A DNA stretch of 64,000 nucleotides from contig NZ_BBXE01000024.1 in NCBI RefSeq assembly GCF_001570565.1, positions 68,653 through 132,652 on the forward strand. The letters run 5' to 3'. Shown here piece by piece: positions 6,291 to 14,899 of the stretch. Under the pieces are notes generated by a model, which saw only the letters and a program-made list of their open reading frames with translations, was not told the DNA's origin and ran no database searches. Position numbers and translations under genes: made by a program. Source of the stretch: Herbidospora yilanensis. GTDB taxonomy: Bacteria > Actinomycetota > Actinomycetes > Streptosporangiales > Streptosporangiaceae. Positions within the stretch are counted from its first letter, which is position 1; the number at the start of each line of letters is the position of its first letter.

Positions 6291-9200
6291 TCACTCATAA
6301 ACTTCACTAAAGGGAAGAGATATCCTCACGGTAGGAGGGTCGGACCAGGGAATCATCTCGATGGTAATCTCAAGCCCGGTCTCAATAATGGCTGACAGGT
6401 CAACTTGATCTGCAGCTGCGACGGTAACGATAAATTCGTCTCCTCCATAAAGTGCCAGAGGTGCAGGATACTCTTCGCCAAGCTTAGGCTTAAATTCAAG
6501 CTCCCCATCCCAGAACGGCAGATCCCTGTAGGCTGTGGGCATTGCTACATCGACATTGCCGGTCTCCAATAGAGTTCGGAGCAGACTCCGACGTCGAAGG
6601 CGAGTGAACTCAAGGAGATCGAGCACCTCGGATGCAGTTGCGCTATAACGCGTACGCCACTCGGTTATTCCGATACTCGCTAGCCAGTCTCGCAGCGACT
6701 CCCGGGCCGCCTCTACTTCAATGGGTAGGTCCGAGGCAATGTAATTGGCGAGTCGACGTGAGCGAATTCCCGAAGTCATAAGAATAAGTGCAGCCGGGCT
6801 TTGAACGCCATAACGGATATGCCCGCCGAGTTCGGGACAGAGGCGATGATCGACCTCCGCCTCCTCTAGTCGAATATTTACGAGTTCGACTAGGGCGCTT
6901 AATGTCCATGACAGGTAATGCTCGAAATGGTCCGTCACGGCATCGACCATTTGCTCGATCCGCCACTCTGGCTGCTTTGCGGATCGTAGATGCTTCTCTG
7001 CCAGGCTGGGAAGAGACGCTCCACTTACCCAGTCCCTGAGTACCTCAACTGCCTGCACTACGATGGGCTCGCCTCTCGATGTAACTCGAAAACGCCATTG
7101 CGGGGCCTCAGGAAGGTCCAGCAATGTGGCTATTGAATCTTCGAGAAGTTGCAGAGCTCCAAGAGGTGTCGATATATTCCAGAGGTCCCCTGACCAAATA
7201 TCGCGGAATATGCCTTGAGCAAGTTGGGTAGCTATGCGGTCTATGATCTGGGCAGAGGGAATCGATGTGCCTGTTCGTGGCCATCGACGGCGTCCTTCAA
7301 TTGGAGAACGCAAGTAAACACGCTGAACTGCATCGGCTACGCTAAGACAGAGGGAGCGTGATTGATTTGACTGTGCAGCTGCTAGAGTTAGATCAACTAT
7401 CTCATGCATGTTCAAAGATCCCGGATCTTCCCCTGAGCCTTCTTTTATCGAAAGCATTAACCAGACGTAGCTTATAAAGCTGCTGGTAATCGTGTCGGCC
7501 TGCTGAAGAAGAGAGTCGTCCGAGAGGCGGAGACTCTGTTCTAGTGAGGCGAACGCTTCAAGCGCGCTCTCGGTTGCTAAAGAAGACGTGACAGCCAGTT
7601 TATCGGGATCTGGTGCAAGATCTGAGAAATCCGCCTCGGAAGGTTCAGCGGCGCGTACAAGAACAATCCAGCCCTCAGTTTCCTTTCCTGCACGCCCCGC
7701 TCTTCCCATCGCATTGATCAGCCTCGCGCCACGTAACTGAGCGTCAGTATGTTGTCCCTCGTAACCTTGGTCATAGATCACGACTGTGCGGACCGGCAAA
7801 TTAATGCCTTCAGTGAGCGTGGATGTGCATGTCAAATAGGGCAATACATCTTCGCGAAGCGCATCTTCCAACGCCTCCTGTACCTCTACGGGGAGTCCAG
7901 CATGGTGGAATCCAACGCCACGCTTCAATGTCTCAATGAGAGGATGTGCGTCACCGATCTGAAGGCGAACAAAGTCCACAAGTGGACCCATCGCCGGATT
8001 CTCCTCAAATTCTCTTGCTAGGGCCCGAGCAAGTTGTTGTGCTTGATCACGAGTTCGTGTCACTAAAAGTGCGGAGCCGGCATGCCCTAGCCGAGCGATC
8101 ATTTGACTAGCAATCACATATTGTTTCGTAGAGCGCACGCTATCCTTTTCGGCTACTCCGCCCTCAGGCTGGTCAGCCTTACGGACAAGAGTCCAGCCCG
8201 TGGAGCCCCGCGTAGTCAGTCGCGCCGTCTTGCCATCGGCCAAACGAAGCCGAATCAATCCCGTAAGTGGTGTGGATCGCCGATAAGGCCATTTCTTTCC
8301 TCTGGGCACACGCTCCCAACGTGTTAATGGCCATTCTGCCGACGTGGTGAACGCCGCATGCAGACGTCGGGGCCCTCGCCACTCGGATTGATATAGAAGC
8401 GCAGATCCTTCAGGATTCAGCCATGTCGCAATAGAAGAGGCATTTCCCATCGCTGCTGAGATCAGGATGATTCTATGCTCTGAATCACGACTAAGATCGC
8501 TGAGGAGAGCAATTACCGCCTCTAAAGTAAAGCCTCGCTTCGATTCTTTGAGCAACTGGGACTCGTCAAATATGAAAAGGCCAAAGCGGTCCATCACCTC
8601 ATTAGGGTTATGCCGAAGAAGGTGGAAAAGCCGCTCTGGAGTCATCACTTCAACGTCGGCAGGCTCATCTTCTTGGAGAAGATCGAAAATGTCAGAAAAT
8701 AGGGGAAATTCCGTTTGATCGGAGCCGGCTTCCTTCTGAAGAAGATGAACGCGAACAGCCATAGATCGCCGAACCTCACGACACAAGCTTCGAGTCGGTG
8801 CGACGTAGCATACGCTCATATCGGTACGCGCAAGGTGTTCAATGGCGATCATCTGGGCAAGAAGTGTTTTTCCTCCACTCGTAGGTACGGATAGAACCAT
8901 TCGTTTCACTAATGGATCAAAAGGCGATGGGGTACTTCTCAAGAGTTCCCGCTGCGGCTCCCACAGCACCAACACTGGCGGGCTACCCATGGTAAAAGCT
9001 TGACGAACGAATTTAGGGATAGTGGGAGGCAGAATTTCTGGGCTCCATGGTGAGCCTGCCTCGGCTTCATCTGCAAGAGCCAGCAGGTGGGAAGCTACCC
9101 AACGCGTGTTCACTTCTTCTGGTCCGGCGTCGCCGACGGCTACCATTCTCAAGCGCGAACGCGCTCGCTCTAGACGGGCCCGGTTTCCATATGAAAGAAA

Positions 9201-9800
9201 CGCGAGGAGATCGTCAGCGCCCAGAATCAAGATATGAACGGCACCAAAAGCCGTAGATACCAGATCAGGAAGTTCCGACGCTTCGGCGAGTTGGGCGAGT
9301 TGCCGCCTCCAGGTGCGGAGCCATCTCAATGCCCGCCGGGGCTCGAACCCCAATACGGCAATGCCGGCCTCCAGTGGGAGGCTCTCGATATGCTCAACTA
9401 TCGGACCGTCTGCATCTATGTCCGACTGTAGCCTATTTAGAATCGCAGTCGCGTTTGGATCTCGTCCCCCTCGCCGGTACCCAATCGCAGCACCGAATCC
9501 GAAGGAAAGCCTGTCGATCAAGGTATTCTCTTGATTTAGCGCAAGGTCGAATATGTGTGCACTTACTGCGAAAGCTTCGCGCTGCCGTATAGGGGTATAT
9601 CTTTCCCGGGCCTCATTTACGGAAGCCACCCCGTGTAGATACCATGCAGCTTGGATTAATTCTTCGGGGACGGTGGCGCGACGCAAAAAGAGCTGGACTT
9701 CAACGTTCGCGATTAGCTCCTGAAGCTCTTGCGCACTCGGGATTCCCGTCCTGCCTGCCAGTGCGTCGAGGAGTAATTGAAGATCTAGAGACCGCTCCAC
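6291..9800 (-). CDS. SF2 DEAD/DEAH-like helicase, HamB/AbpB-like
   Basis: The 1169-aa protein starts at GTG 9800, preceded by GAGGGAGA. Residues 1-270 are a helical N-terminal region. The helicase core follows: motif I VPTSGGKT (305-312), motif Ia APTRSLC, motif II DESQ (412-415), motif III SAA (448-450), HHAGLP (632-637), motif V TLTEGINLP (661-669) and motif VI NAMGRAGRAG (696-705). This is a Ski2-like arrangement with a long helical C-terminus (705-1169). The upstream gene overlaps it by 16 bp and encodes a PD-(D/E)XK protein, so the two are translationally coupled. In Hachiman and AbpAB anti-phage systems a helicase senses DNA and activates or loads the nuclease. Assignment to that class rests on domain pairing and order, not on a search. 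Confidence 0.8.
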   Translation of the reverse strand: MERSLDLQLLLDALAGRTGIPSAQELQELIANVEVQLFLRRATVPEELIQAAWYLHGVASVNEARERYTPIRQREAFAVSAHIFDLALNQENTLIDRLSFGFGAAIGYRRGGRDPNATAILNRLQSDIDADGPIVEHIESLPLEAGIAVLGFEPRRALRWLRTWRRQLAQLAEASELPDLVSTAFGAVHILILGADDLLAFLSYGNRARLERARSRLRMVAVGDAGPEEVNTRWVASHLLALADEAEAGSPWSPEILPPTIPKFVRQAFTMGSPPVLVLWEPQRELLRSTPSPFDPLVKRMVLSVPTSGGKTLLAQMIAIEHLARTDMSVCYVAPTRSLCREVRRSMAVRVHLLQKEAGSDQTEFPLFSDIFDLLQEDEPADVEVMTPERLFHLLRHNPNEVMDRFGLFIFDESQLLKESKRGFTLEAVIALLSDLSRDSEHRIILISAAMGNASSIATWLNPEGSALLYQSEWRGPRRLHAAFTTSAEWPLTRWERVPRGKKWPYRRSTPLTGLIRLRLADGKTARLTTRGSTGWTLVRKADQPEGGVAEKDSVRSTKQYVIASQMIARLGHAGSALLVTRTRDQAQQLARALAREFEENPAMGPLVDFVRLQIGDAHPLIETLKRGVGFHHAGLPVEVQEALEDALREDVLPYLTCTSTLTEGINLPVRTVVIYDQGYEGQHTDAQLRGARLINAMGRAGRAGKETEGWIVLVRAAEPSEADFSDLAPDPDKLAVTSSLATESALEAFASLEQSLRLSDDSLLQQADTITSSFISYVWLMLSIKEGSGEDPGSLNMHEIVDLTLAAAQSNQSRSLCLSVADAVQRVYLRSPIEGRRRWPRTGTSIPSAQIIDRIATQLAQGIFRDIWSGDLWNISTPLGALQLLEDSIATLLDLPEAPQWRFRVTSRGEPIVVQAVEVLRDWVSGASLPSLAEKHLRSAKQPEWRIEQMVDAVTDHFEHYLSWTLSALVELVNIRLEEAEVDHRLCPELGGHIRYGVQSPAALILMTSGIRSRRLANYIASDLPIEVEAARESLRDWLASIGITEWRTRYSATASEVLDLLEFTRLRRRSLLRTLLETGNVDVAMPTAYRDLPFWDGELEFKPKLGEEYPAPLALYGGDEFIVTVAAADQVDLSAIIETGLEITIEMIPWSDPPTVRISLPFSEVYE

Positions 9801-10654
9801 ACAATCTCCCTCACCCGAGTAGCGAAGCCAGGAAAGTCTGGTATTGCGACCATTAGTCCCTCTAGCTGCCCCGCATTGGAGAAGTCGGGAAATGTAGTTG
9901 CGAGGGATCGAAAGGTGTTAGTGCTTGTTGTCGCTTTATCATGCGAGATGCCTATAGATATGCCTGCGCCTGCCCGCCTACTTCGATCGAGCCAGAGTTC
10001 GACCATGTTAGCATAAAGATCGCCAATTGGCCCATCTTGGTCAATCGTCTCAGGGCCGGCAAGTTTGGCGAGATATTCTTGTCCTCGGGTCAAGAGCTGC
10101 TTGCTAGCTTTTCCTATGGTCTCCGAGGGTAGCTTTGAGTCCGAATCGTGTTTCTTGATTTCCCAAAGCCTAAACACCAAAGTGTCTTGCTGCTGGTAGA
10201 TTACCAAGCCGTCCCCGCCGGGTTCTAGCGGATCGGGCTTCGCAGAATGTGCGCGAATAAGCCGCCGACCATCCGGACATTCTATGCGCTCGGCCAAGAG
10301 TAGATGCCAAAAAAGTTCCGCTACGTGACCTTGCAGATGATTTTCGTTCGCTGGTTTGTCGGGTCGACCGAACCCGATTCCGGCATAAGTCGCTACAGTC
10401 TCTTTCTGGCTTCCAGTAAGAGGGGCCCCGCCATCACGGCGAGCGCGCCATCGCGCGAATAAAGGCGATTTTCCGCACCGAATGCGCATGGCTTCCTCGG
10501 CGAGCATCTGGGCTACGGTCTCGCGGGCAGTGCCCGTTAGAGACTTACCGCCGATGAGGAATTCGACCGCTGACCCATCCGGGCCTGACGTCATCGCGAG
10601 CATCGACGCTAACGACTCGGCCGCCTCAGTTGCTGTGGCTTCGATCGACGACAT
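9785..10654 (-). CDS. HamA/AbpA-like (DUF1837-like) PD-(D/E)XK nuclease
   Basis: This 289-aa protein starts at ATG 10654 behind GAGGAGACAGGC. The nuclease signature is readable: E113 in GHVAELFWHL, D148 in PGGDGLVIY, and E165-x-K167 in RLWEIKKHD, followed by an IGKASKQLL helix. This is the E-GxDG-ExK pattern of DUF1837 proteins such as HamA and AbpA. Residues 1-90 are helical and less characteristic. It is the first gene of the cargo operon and overlaps the helicase start by 16 bp. Likely role: DNA nuclease effector released or directed by the helicase during phage infection. The nuclease fold is well supported; the name Hachiman/AbpAB-like is inference from motif and partner. Confidence 0.72.
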   Translation of the reverse strand: MSSIEATATEAAESLASMLAMTSGPDGSAVEFLIGGKSLTGTARETVAQMLAEEAMRIRCGKSPLFARWRARRDGGAPLTGSQKETVATYAGIGFGRPDKPANENHLQGHVAELFWHLLLAERIECPDGRRLIRAHSAKPDPLEPGGDGLVIYQQQDTLVFRLWEIKKHDSDSKLPSETIGKASKQLLTRGQEYLAKLAGPETIDQDGPIGDLYANMVELWLDRSRRAGAGISIGISHDKATTSTNTFRSLATTFPDFSNAGQLEGLMVAIPDFPGFATRVREIVWSGL

Positions 10655-10734
10655 GTTGCCTGTCTCCTCGGTGATGCCCCATAGAAGGGTTCTGTTATGA
10701 CAGCACCCTCAGCGGATACACCATCGACTGTTAG

Positions 10735-11016
10735 CTACTGTGAAGAATTCGGCAGGGTGTCTTCAGGACGTGCTACATATGTCCCCTTGGCTGGCAGGGT
10801 CACAACAAGCCCGCGATCACGAAGGTCTTCGATGGCGCGCCGTGTCGTCCCGAGAGCAACGCCGTACTCTGCGGCGAGATCACGCTCCCCAGGAAGTCGT
10901 GTTCCCGGCACCAGCTCGCCAGCCGCGATCCGGGCCGCGATATGGTCGGCCACCCTCACATAGACATACATGGCGGGTCCTGGTGCGTCGGGGTCATACG
11001 GTGGCACGGCGCTCAT
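10735..11016 (-). CDS. GntR-family repressor of the element (KorSA-like)
   Basis: The ATG at 11016 (MSAVPPYDP...) is preferred to 11058; the product is 93 aa. It is essentially one GntR winged helix: ADHIAARIAAGELVPGTRLP, GERDLAAEYGVALGTTRRAI, LRDRGLVVTLPAKGTYVA. No effector domain follows, so at 90-95 aa it is a minimal repressor like KorSA of pSAM2, which silences replication/transfer activation. Codon usage is high G+C, unlike the adjacent cargo. A 28-bp site in its promoter (11062-11089) recurs before the RHH-integrase genes, which suggests it represses both itself and the integration module. Confidence 0.82.
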   Translation of the reverse strand: MSAVPPYDPDAPGPAMYVYVRVADHIAARIAAGELVPGTRLPGERDLAAEYGVALGTTRRAIEDLRDRGLVVTLPAKGTYVARPEDTLPNSSQ

Positions 11017-11061
11017 ACTGATCACCCTAGAACGCCCCTGAGCTGCATAGATGTGCATGAC

Positions 11062-11089
11062 GCGGCATGCCGCTGTACACCGCTCTATA
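11062..11089 (-). promoter_or_regulatory. Candidate GntR operator at its own promoter
   Basis: Read on the minus strand this 28-bp site begins TATAGAGC and ends CATGCCGC. It matches 17368-17395 (plus strand) at 24 of 28 positions. It lies 46-73 bp upstream of the GntR start, where an autoregulatory operator would be. Confidence 0.55.
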
Positions 11090-11210
11090 TGCCGGTCTAT
11101 GCTCTGCGGCGGGCGGTGACGAGCCCTTGGAAGGTCCGCACTTCCACCTGATCAGGCCCGTCGGCTTCTGGCGTCACCCAAGGTCGGCGGGCCGCCCGGC
11201 ATGGTGACGC

Positions 11211-11399
11211 ATGACCCCTGACCAGCTCAGAGAGCACTACCCGGAGTGGACGATCTGGGAGCTGGGAGGCATCTGGTACGCGACGGGTGCTTGCCCGGCT
11301 CAGTTCTGCGAGTGCCGCCGCACTCTGCACAGCCCCACACTCGCCCGCCTCGCCCAAGTCCTTGCGGAAGCCCTACACCCAGCGATCGGGAGCAGGTGA
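11211..11399 (+). CDS. Small hypothetical protein of the element
   Basis: Sixty-two residues, MTPDQLREHYPEWTIWELGG onward, with one CxC (CEC). It precedes the next gene by only a few bases, is divergent from the GntR gene, and has element-like high G+C codon usage. I do not recognise a family. Its position directly after the repressor resembles the early regulatory genes of AICEs, but no function is visible. Confidence 0.55.
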   Translation: MTPDQLREHYPEWTIWELGGIWYATGACPAQFCECRRTLHSPTLARLAQVLAEALHPAIGSR

Positions 11400-11404
11400 T
11401 CTCG

Positions 11405-12040
11405 ATGAAGCTCCAACAACCCGGCGACGCTTCGACGATGCCCGTTCCCTACATCACCGCTTATTCAGGCGAGACCGACCCGTCTCCGCTCGTCTTCACC
11501 AAGACCCACCTTGGCGCGCTGCGGCTTGCCTACAAGCATGCGCGTGACGACGACAGGCGACTCGGAGTGCTCCGCGCTCGCGCCGGTCAATCGCGTGAAG
11601 GCCGACCCATCTGGGGGTCACCCAACACGCGCCGCCAATGGGAGTGCATGGAAGACCTGCTGTGCCAAGTCTGTGGCTGCCCTGCCACAGACGACAGATC
11701 GGGCAAGGTTCCGTGGCTCGTCACCGACGACGTTTTCCGCCGCACAGGGATCGACTGCGGTCAGACCGCCACGCCACCAACCTGTCTGGACTGCATGCCC
11801 TTGGCGTTGTCTCTCTGCCCTCACCTTCGTGACGCGCCGGCGGTCTACATGGTGGGGAAGGCCACCCCGGTGAGCGTCCTAGCTCACGTGTACACCCCCG
11901 CAGGAGACGGTTACGCGGCTTTCACCGGCGAACACAACGTTGAGCTTCCCCTGTCGGGGAGCGATCTTCTGTCGTACGCCGTCGCTCACCGACTCGTGGT
12001 GTCCATCAGCGAGATCACGCCTATCTGGCGGGTCGCATAG
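11405..12040 (+). CDS. Hypothetical protein with paired CxxC motifs
   Basis: The ATG at 11405 (MKLQQPGDAST...) is used; an upstream frame extension only shadows the preceding small gene. The 211-aa product has CQVCGCPATDD and a later CLDCMPLALSLCPH, a likely zinc-binding arrangement, embedded in RRQWECMEDLLCQVCG...VPWLVTDD. No transmembrane segment or signal peptide is seen. It ends at a strong hairpin shared with the convergent gene at 12101. Function unknown; a DNA- or RNA-binding accessory protein of the element is possible. Confidence 0.65.
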   Translation: MKLQQPGDASTMPVPYITAYSGETDPSPLVFTKTHLGALRLAYKHARDDDRRLGVLRARAGQSREGRPIWGSPNTRRQWECMEDLLCQVCGCPATDDRSGKVPWLVTDDVFRRTGIDCGQTATPPTCLDCMPLALSLCPHLRDAPAVYMVGKATPVSVLAHVYTPAGDGYAAFTGEHNVELPLSGSDLLSYAVAHRLVVSISEITPIWRVA

Positions 12041-12042
12041 TC

Positions 12043-12090
12043 CTCCGGCGGGGCTGCTTCGAGGTCACCGCTCAGGCAGCCCCGCCGGAG
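12043..12090. terminator. Bidirectional stem-loop between convergent genes
   Basis: CTCCGGCGGGGCTGC (12043-12057) pairs perfectly with GCAGCCCCGCCGGAG (12076-12090), with an 18-bp loop. It lies exactly between the convergent stops at 12040 and 12101. There is no U-tract, as is common in actinomycetes. Confidence 0.7.
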
Positions 12091-12100
12091 CACCACATCA

Positions 12101-12664
12101 TCAATGATCATTCGTGATCTTGAGCGCAGTGATGATCGTCTGCGCGGCAGTCTCGACATCCATCAGGTGCGTCTCAACGCAGAGATGGAACGTGTGCCCA
12201 TCGTCGTGGGTCTGGAGATCGGCCAGGGTCTCGTCCCACGCCCGTAAGCGTGCAGGGGTGTCAACGTCCCCCCGCTGACGGGAACGCTGTTCGCAGACCT
12301 CCCTGGGAACATTCAGCCGCACCCGGAACCACGTCTCCGGATCGCTCGCGCTGAGGGCCCGCACGTCCGGGATGTTCCCCATGTGGACAACGGGCGTCGC
12401 CCCACCCGTGAGCATGGCCGTGACGTCGGCCTGGTCGACGGCGTAGACGTTGCCGTATCGCCGAGTCTCGACGGCTAATCGCCCCTCCCGGCGCAACTCG
12501 TCGAGCTGCTCGCGGCTCACCGGCTGATACCCGACCGACCGGCCACCACCGACCTTGAGTTTCCTCAGGTACGTGAACCGCCTGTGGATCCGGGAGAGCG
12601 CCGCCGTGATCGTGTCCTTGCCGCTCGTCGGGGGCCCGTAAAGGATGATCGCCCGCAGCGTCAT
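12101..12664 (-). CDS. Guanylate-kinase-like P-loop protein
   Basis: The 187-aa protein opens MTLRAIILYGPPTSGKDTIT with a Walker A loop GPPTSGKD. Residues GGGRSVGYQPVSREQLDELR and a late RSRQRGD helix resemble the nucleoside-monophosphate kinase fold (GMP-kinase lid and NMP-binding elements). It is not a housekeeping guanylate kinase: the usual SR.PR.GE.G segment is not visible. Its ATG overlaps the stop of the upstream HTH/P-loop gene (ATGA), so they are co-expressed. Possible roles are nucleotide modification or phosphorylation of a small substrate. Confidence 0.65.
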   Translation of the reverse strand: MTLRAIILYGPPTSGKDTITAALSRIHRRFTYLRKLKVGGGRSVGYQPVSREQLDELRREGRLAVETRRYGNVYAVDQADVTAMLTGGATPVVHMGNIPDVRALSASDPETWFRVRLNVPREVCEQRSRQRGDVDTPARLRAWDETLADLQTHDDGHTFHLCVETHLMDVETAAQTIITALKITNDH

Positions 12665-13692
12665 GGGAGCAGCCGGCGCAACGTCTCGCGCGTACGGTCG
12701 GCCGTGGCTATCGCCATCCCATACCGGTTGTCCACCGTGACATGAACCCCGGGCGGGCTGTTCTCCGTGTCGATGGACTTGGCGTAGTCATCCCAGTTCT
12801 GAAGCTTCCAGGTGTCGCGCGGCGCGGACCGGAACTCCATGTACTCACGCATGGAATCCACATCGCACCGCACCCAGATCACGGCTACCTCGACGCCCTT
12901 GGCCGCGCACCGGTTCTCCAGCCTCTTCAACCAAGCCTCTTGCTTGAGTTCGGAGATGAACGGCGCGGAGAGAACCGTGGACACCCCACAGTCGAGATTG
13001 TCGTAAGCGGTCTCCATCAGACACCGATACTCCAACGGCCGAACCTCACTCAAATAGAGTTCCGAATGCCGGTCATTCGGATCGCCGCCGAGCGAAACCA
13101 GAAGCCGTTCAGCGATTCCCCGCGTCATGGAATCCTTGTCTAGGAATGCCCACCCGGTGATGTCGCTGAGAAACCGCGCGAACTCCGTCTTCCCCGATCC
13201 GGCGTACCCGCCGACCAGAGTGAGCGTCTTCTTCTGCGAAGCCCCGATGACGAACCGCGACCCCCAGGCGTCGAGAACCCGCGCTTCGAGCACGGCCCGC
13301 ATCGTCCCGTCACCCTCGCTCACCCCGCTCGCGATGCGCTCCAGAGCTTCCGTTATGGCCCGCGTGGCCTCCTTCTGAAACGCCGGCTCCGCCACGATCC
13401 CCGGCACGCCCAGCACTGGAACCGCCCCGCTCACGTCGGCGGGCTGGGCACGGAATCCCAACGTGAACTCGTCGCTCTGGTAGAGCAGCGAGTACGCGCG
13501 CCGGTAGTGGACGTGCGGGTAACTCTCCCCGCGCTCGTGCTTCCCGATGGTCTGGAAGTTGCCCGCAAGGTTCCAACTGTGCTGCTCACCGATGTTGCGC
13601 AACTGCTCGCCGGCCGCTTCGAGCGTCAGCCCGGCAGCCTCGCGATGTTCCCGCAGCTTGGACGGCTGCCACCCAGCATGCTTGACCTGCAT
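12661..13692 (-). CDS. XRE-type HTH fused to a P-loop kinase-like domain
   Basis: The ATG at 13692 is chosen because AGGAGG lies 9 bp upstream; the product is 343 aa. Residues 10-80 form a Cro/CI-type helix-turn-helix (LREHREAAGLTLEAAGEQLR then FQTIGKHERGESYPHVHYRRAY). The C-terminal two-thirds is an AAA_33/zeta-like kinase: Walker A GGYAGSGKTEFAR, a conserved LDKDSMTRGI and an R-rich lid (WVRCDVDSMREYMEFRSAPRD). A repressor-kinase fusion translationally coupled to a second P-loop kinase is reminiscent of toxin-antitoxin or nucleotide-signalling modules. I cannot assign a known system. Confidence 0.65.
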   Translation of the reverse strand: MQVKHAGWQPSKLREHREAAGLTLEAAGEQLRNIGEQHSWNLAGNFQTIGKHERGESYPHVHYRRAYSLLYQSDEFTLGFRAQPADVSGAVPVLGVPGIVAEPAFQKEATRAITEALERIASGVSEGDGTMRAVLEARVLDAWGSRFVIGASQKKTLTLVGGYAGSGKTEFARFLSDITGWAFLDKDSMTRGIAERLLVSLGGDPNDRHSELYLSEVRPLEYRCLMETAYDNLDCGVSTVLSAPFISELKQEAWLKRLENRCAAKGVEVAVIWVRCDVDSMREYMEFRSAPRDTWKLQNWDDYAKSIDTENSPPGVHVTVDNRYGMAIATADRTRETLRRLLP

Positions 13693-13935
13693 CCGCCGGT
13701 TCCTCCTGTAGGTCACCGCTACTCGGGATGATCGGAAGTGCAGCCGCGATACTACGGCCCGACATAGGCCCAAGCCAGAGGAACGCCCAACTCGTCTAGT
13801 TCGCGTATAAACCCGCTAGACGCCAAGGCTAAGAACCGGGCTAGGGATTAGTGATGGGGGTTTTCGCGGGATTTCGGTGAACTTGAGGCACGCCAGACAG
13901 AAGGGCTGGCGAACCTCAGGAGGTGATCCGAGAAA

Positions 13936-14292
13936 ATGACCTACTACGACCCCAATGAATTCCAGGCCCGCGAATTCGTCTCCGGATTGCGCCGGCTGGC
14001 GTATTTCCTCGAAAGGAATCGCGCCCTCCCCTCCCCGCTCAACGTCGACATGATCGTCTTCCCGCGAGGCGAGACCGACGAAGCACGCTGCGCCGAGGTC
14101 ACCCGGATCGGTGCCGCCCTCCGGAGCGAGGTCCACCACGACCACCACGGAAGCGGACACTGCCGGACCAGCAAGAGTTTCGGCGGAGTCAGCTACACGG
14201 CCGTGGCCATCTCGACCAGAGCCCGCGCCCGACACGAAGCCCTCATGTCCTACGACGGCTCGATCCACCCCACCGACGCGGACGCGTGGTGA
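13936..14292 (+). CDS. Hypothetical protein, first gene of the transfer operon
   Basis: Starts at ATG 13936 with AGGAGGTGAT just upstream. The 118-aa product contains LRRLAYFLERNRALP and a His-rich HHDHHGSGHCRTSKSFGG segment that could bind metal. Its TGA overlaps the GTG of the next small gene, so it is the promoter-proximal gene of a tightly packed operon leading to the FtsK-like translocase. Family unknown to me, but proteins of this size and position are common in Streptomyces AICEs. Confidence 0.65.
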   Translation: MTYYDPNEFQAREFVSGLRRLAYFLERNRALPSPLNVDMIVFPRGETDEARCAEVTRIGAALRSEVHHDHHGSGHCRTSKSFGGVSYTAVAISTRARARHEALMSYDGSIHPTDADAW

Positions 14293-14450
14293 CGAGCCCG
14301 ATGCGCATCCCCGGAACACGCGGCCACCGATGCCGCTGCGGAGGAGTCGCCGATCTCGGCTCCATCGTCTGCCGCAAGTGCCTCGCCCGCTACCGCTGGC
14401 GCCGTCGCAAGGCTCCCTACCCCGGAGAGGAGGACCTCCCGTGTTCCTGA
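14289..14450 (+). CDS. Tiny zinc-ribbon-like protein
   Basis: Fifty-three codons from GTG 14289, overlapping the previous stop (GTGA). The product has RCRCGG followed after about ten residues by VCRKCLARYRWRRRK, a CxC...CxxC knuckle with a basic tail, suggesting a small zinc-binding nucleic-acid protein. It ends inside the start of the next gene. The conserved cysteine spacing and tight overlaps support it being real; ATG 14301 is an alternative start. Confidence 0.5.
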   Translation: MTSPMRIPGTRGHRCRCGGVADLGSIVCRKCLARYRWRRRKAPYPGEEDLPCS

Positions 14451-14647
14451 TCATCGCCTTCGGTGGCGCGGTCGGCCTCGTGACCGCCGTCGTGGCCGTG
14501 CTGTGCATGTCCGCCGAGATCCGCCGCGACGACCGCACCCGCGTCAGCATCTACCACGCCCCGGACTCCGCTCCCTGCGCCATGACGCGCCGCGTCTCGG
14601 GTCTGGTCGTCCTCAACCCGTCGCCGGCCGCCCTGAGGAGGAGGTGA
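14441..14647 (+). CDS. Small single-span membrane protein (Spd-like position)
   Basis: GTG 14441 follows GGAGAGGAGGACC and overlaps the previous gene. The 68-aa product starts with a hydrophobic helix (VFLIIAFGGAVGLVTAVVAV) and continues with a charged cytoplasmic-type tail. Short membrane proteins immediately before the translocase correspond in position to the Spd (plasmid spread) proteins of Streptomyces elements. No sequence motif proves that. Confidence 0.5.
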   Translation: MFLIIAFGGAVGLVTAVVAVLCMSAEIRRDDRTRVSIYHAPDSAPCAMTRRVSGLVVLNPSPAALRRR

Positions 14648-14656
14648 ATCCCCTTG

Positions 14657-14848
14657 GTGGTCTCCGTCTCCCTGGTCCTGCTGCTCGGCGTCGCCCTGCT
14701 GATCGCTCTCCGCTACACCCGTCTGCGGCTCTGGCACGCGGCGGTGAGCGTGGCGTTCGGCTTCTGTCTCGGCAAGTCCGTCGAATCGCCCGAGTTCCAG
14801 AACGTCATGAGCACGCTCGCCCGAGTCTTCAGGCTCCTCATCGGCTGA
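14657..14848 (+). CDS. Small hydrophobic protein of the transfer operon
   Basis: Starts at GTG 14657 (TTG 14654 in frame is possible) after GAGGAGGTGAAT. The 63-aa product has a strong N-terminal membrane helix (VSLVLLLGVALLIALRY) and a second hydrophobic stretch (AAVSVAFGFCLG). It is likely a membrane partner of the spread/transfer apparatus by position only. Confidence 0.5.
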   Translation: MVSVSLVLLLGVALLIALRYTRLRLWHAAVSVAFGFCLGKSVESPEFQNVMSTLARVFRLLIG

Positions 14849-14899
14849 ACGTCCACATCGTCAACGCTCCCGGGGCCACGCGCCCCGGGAGGAAAGGGG

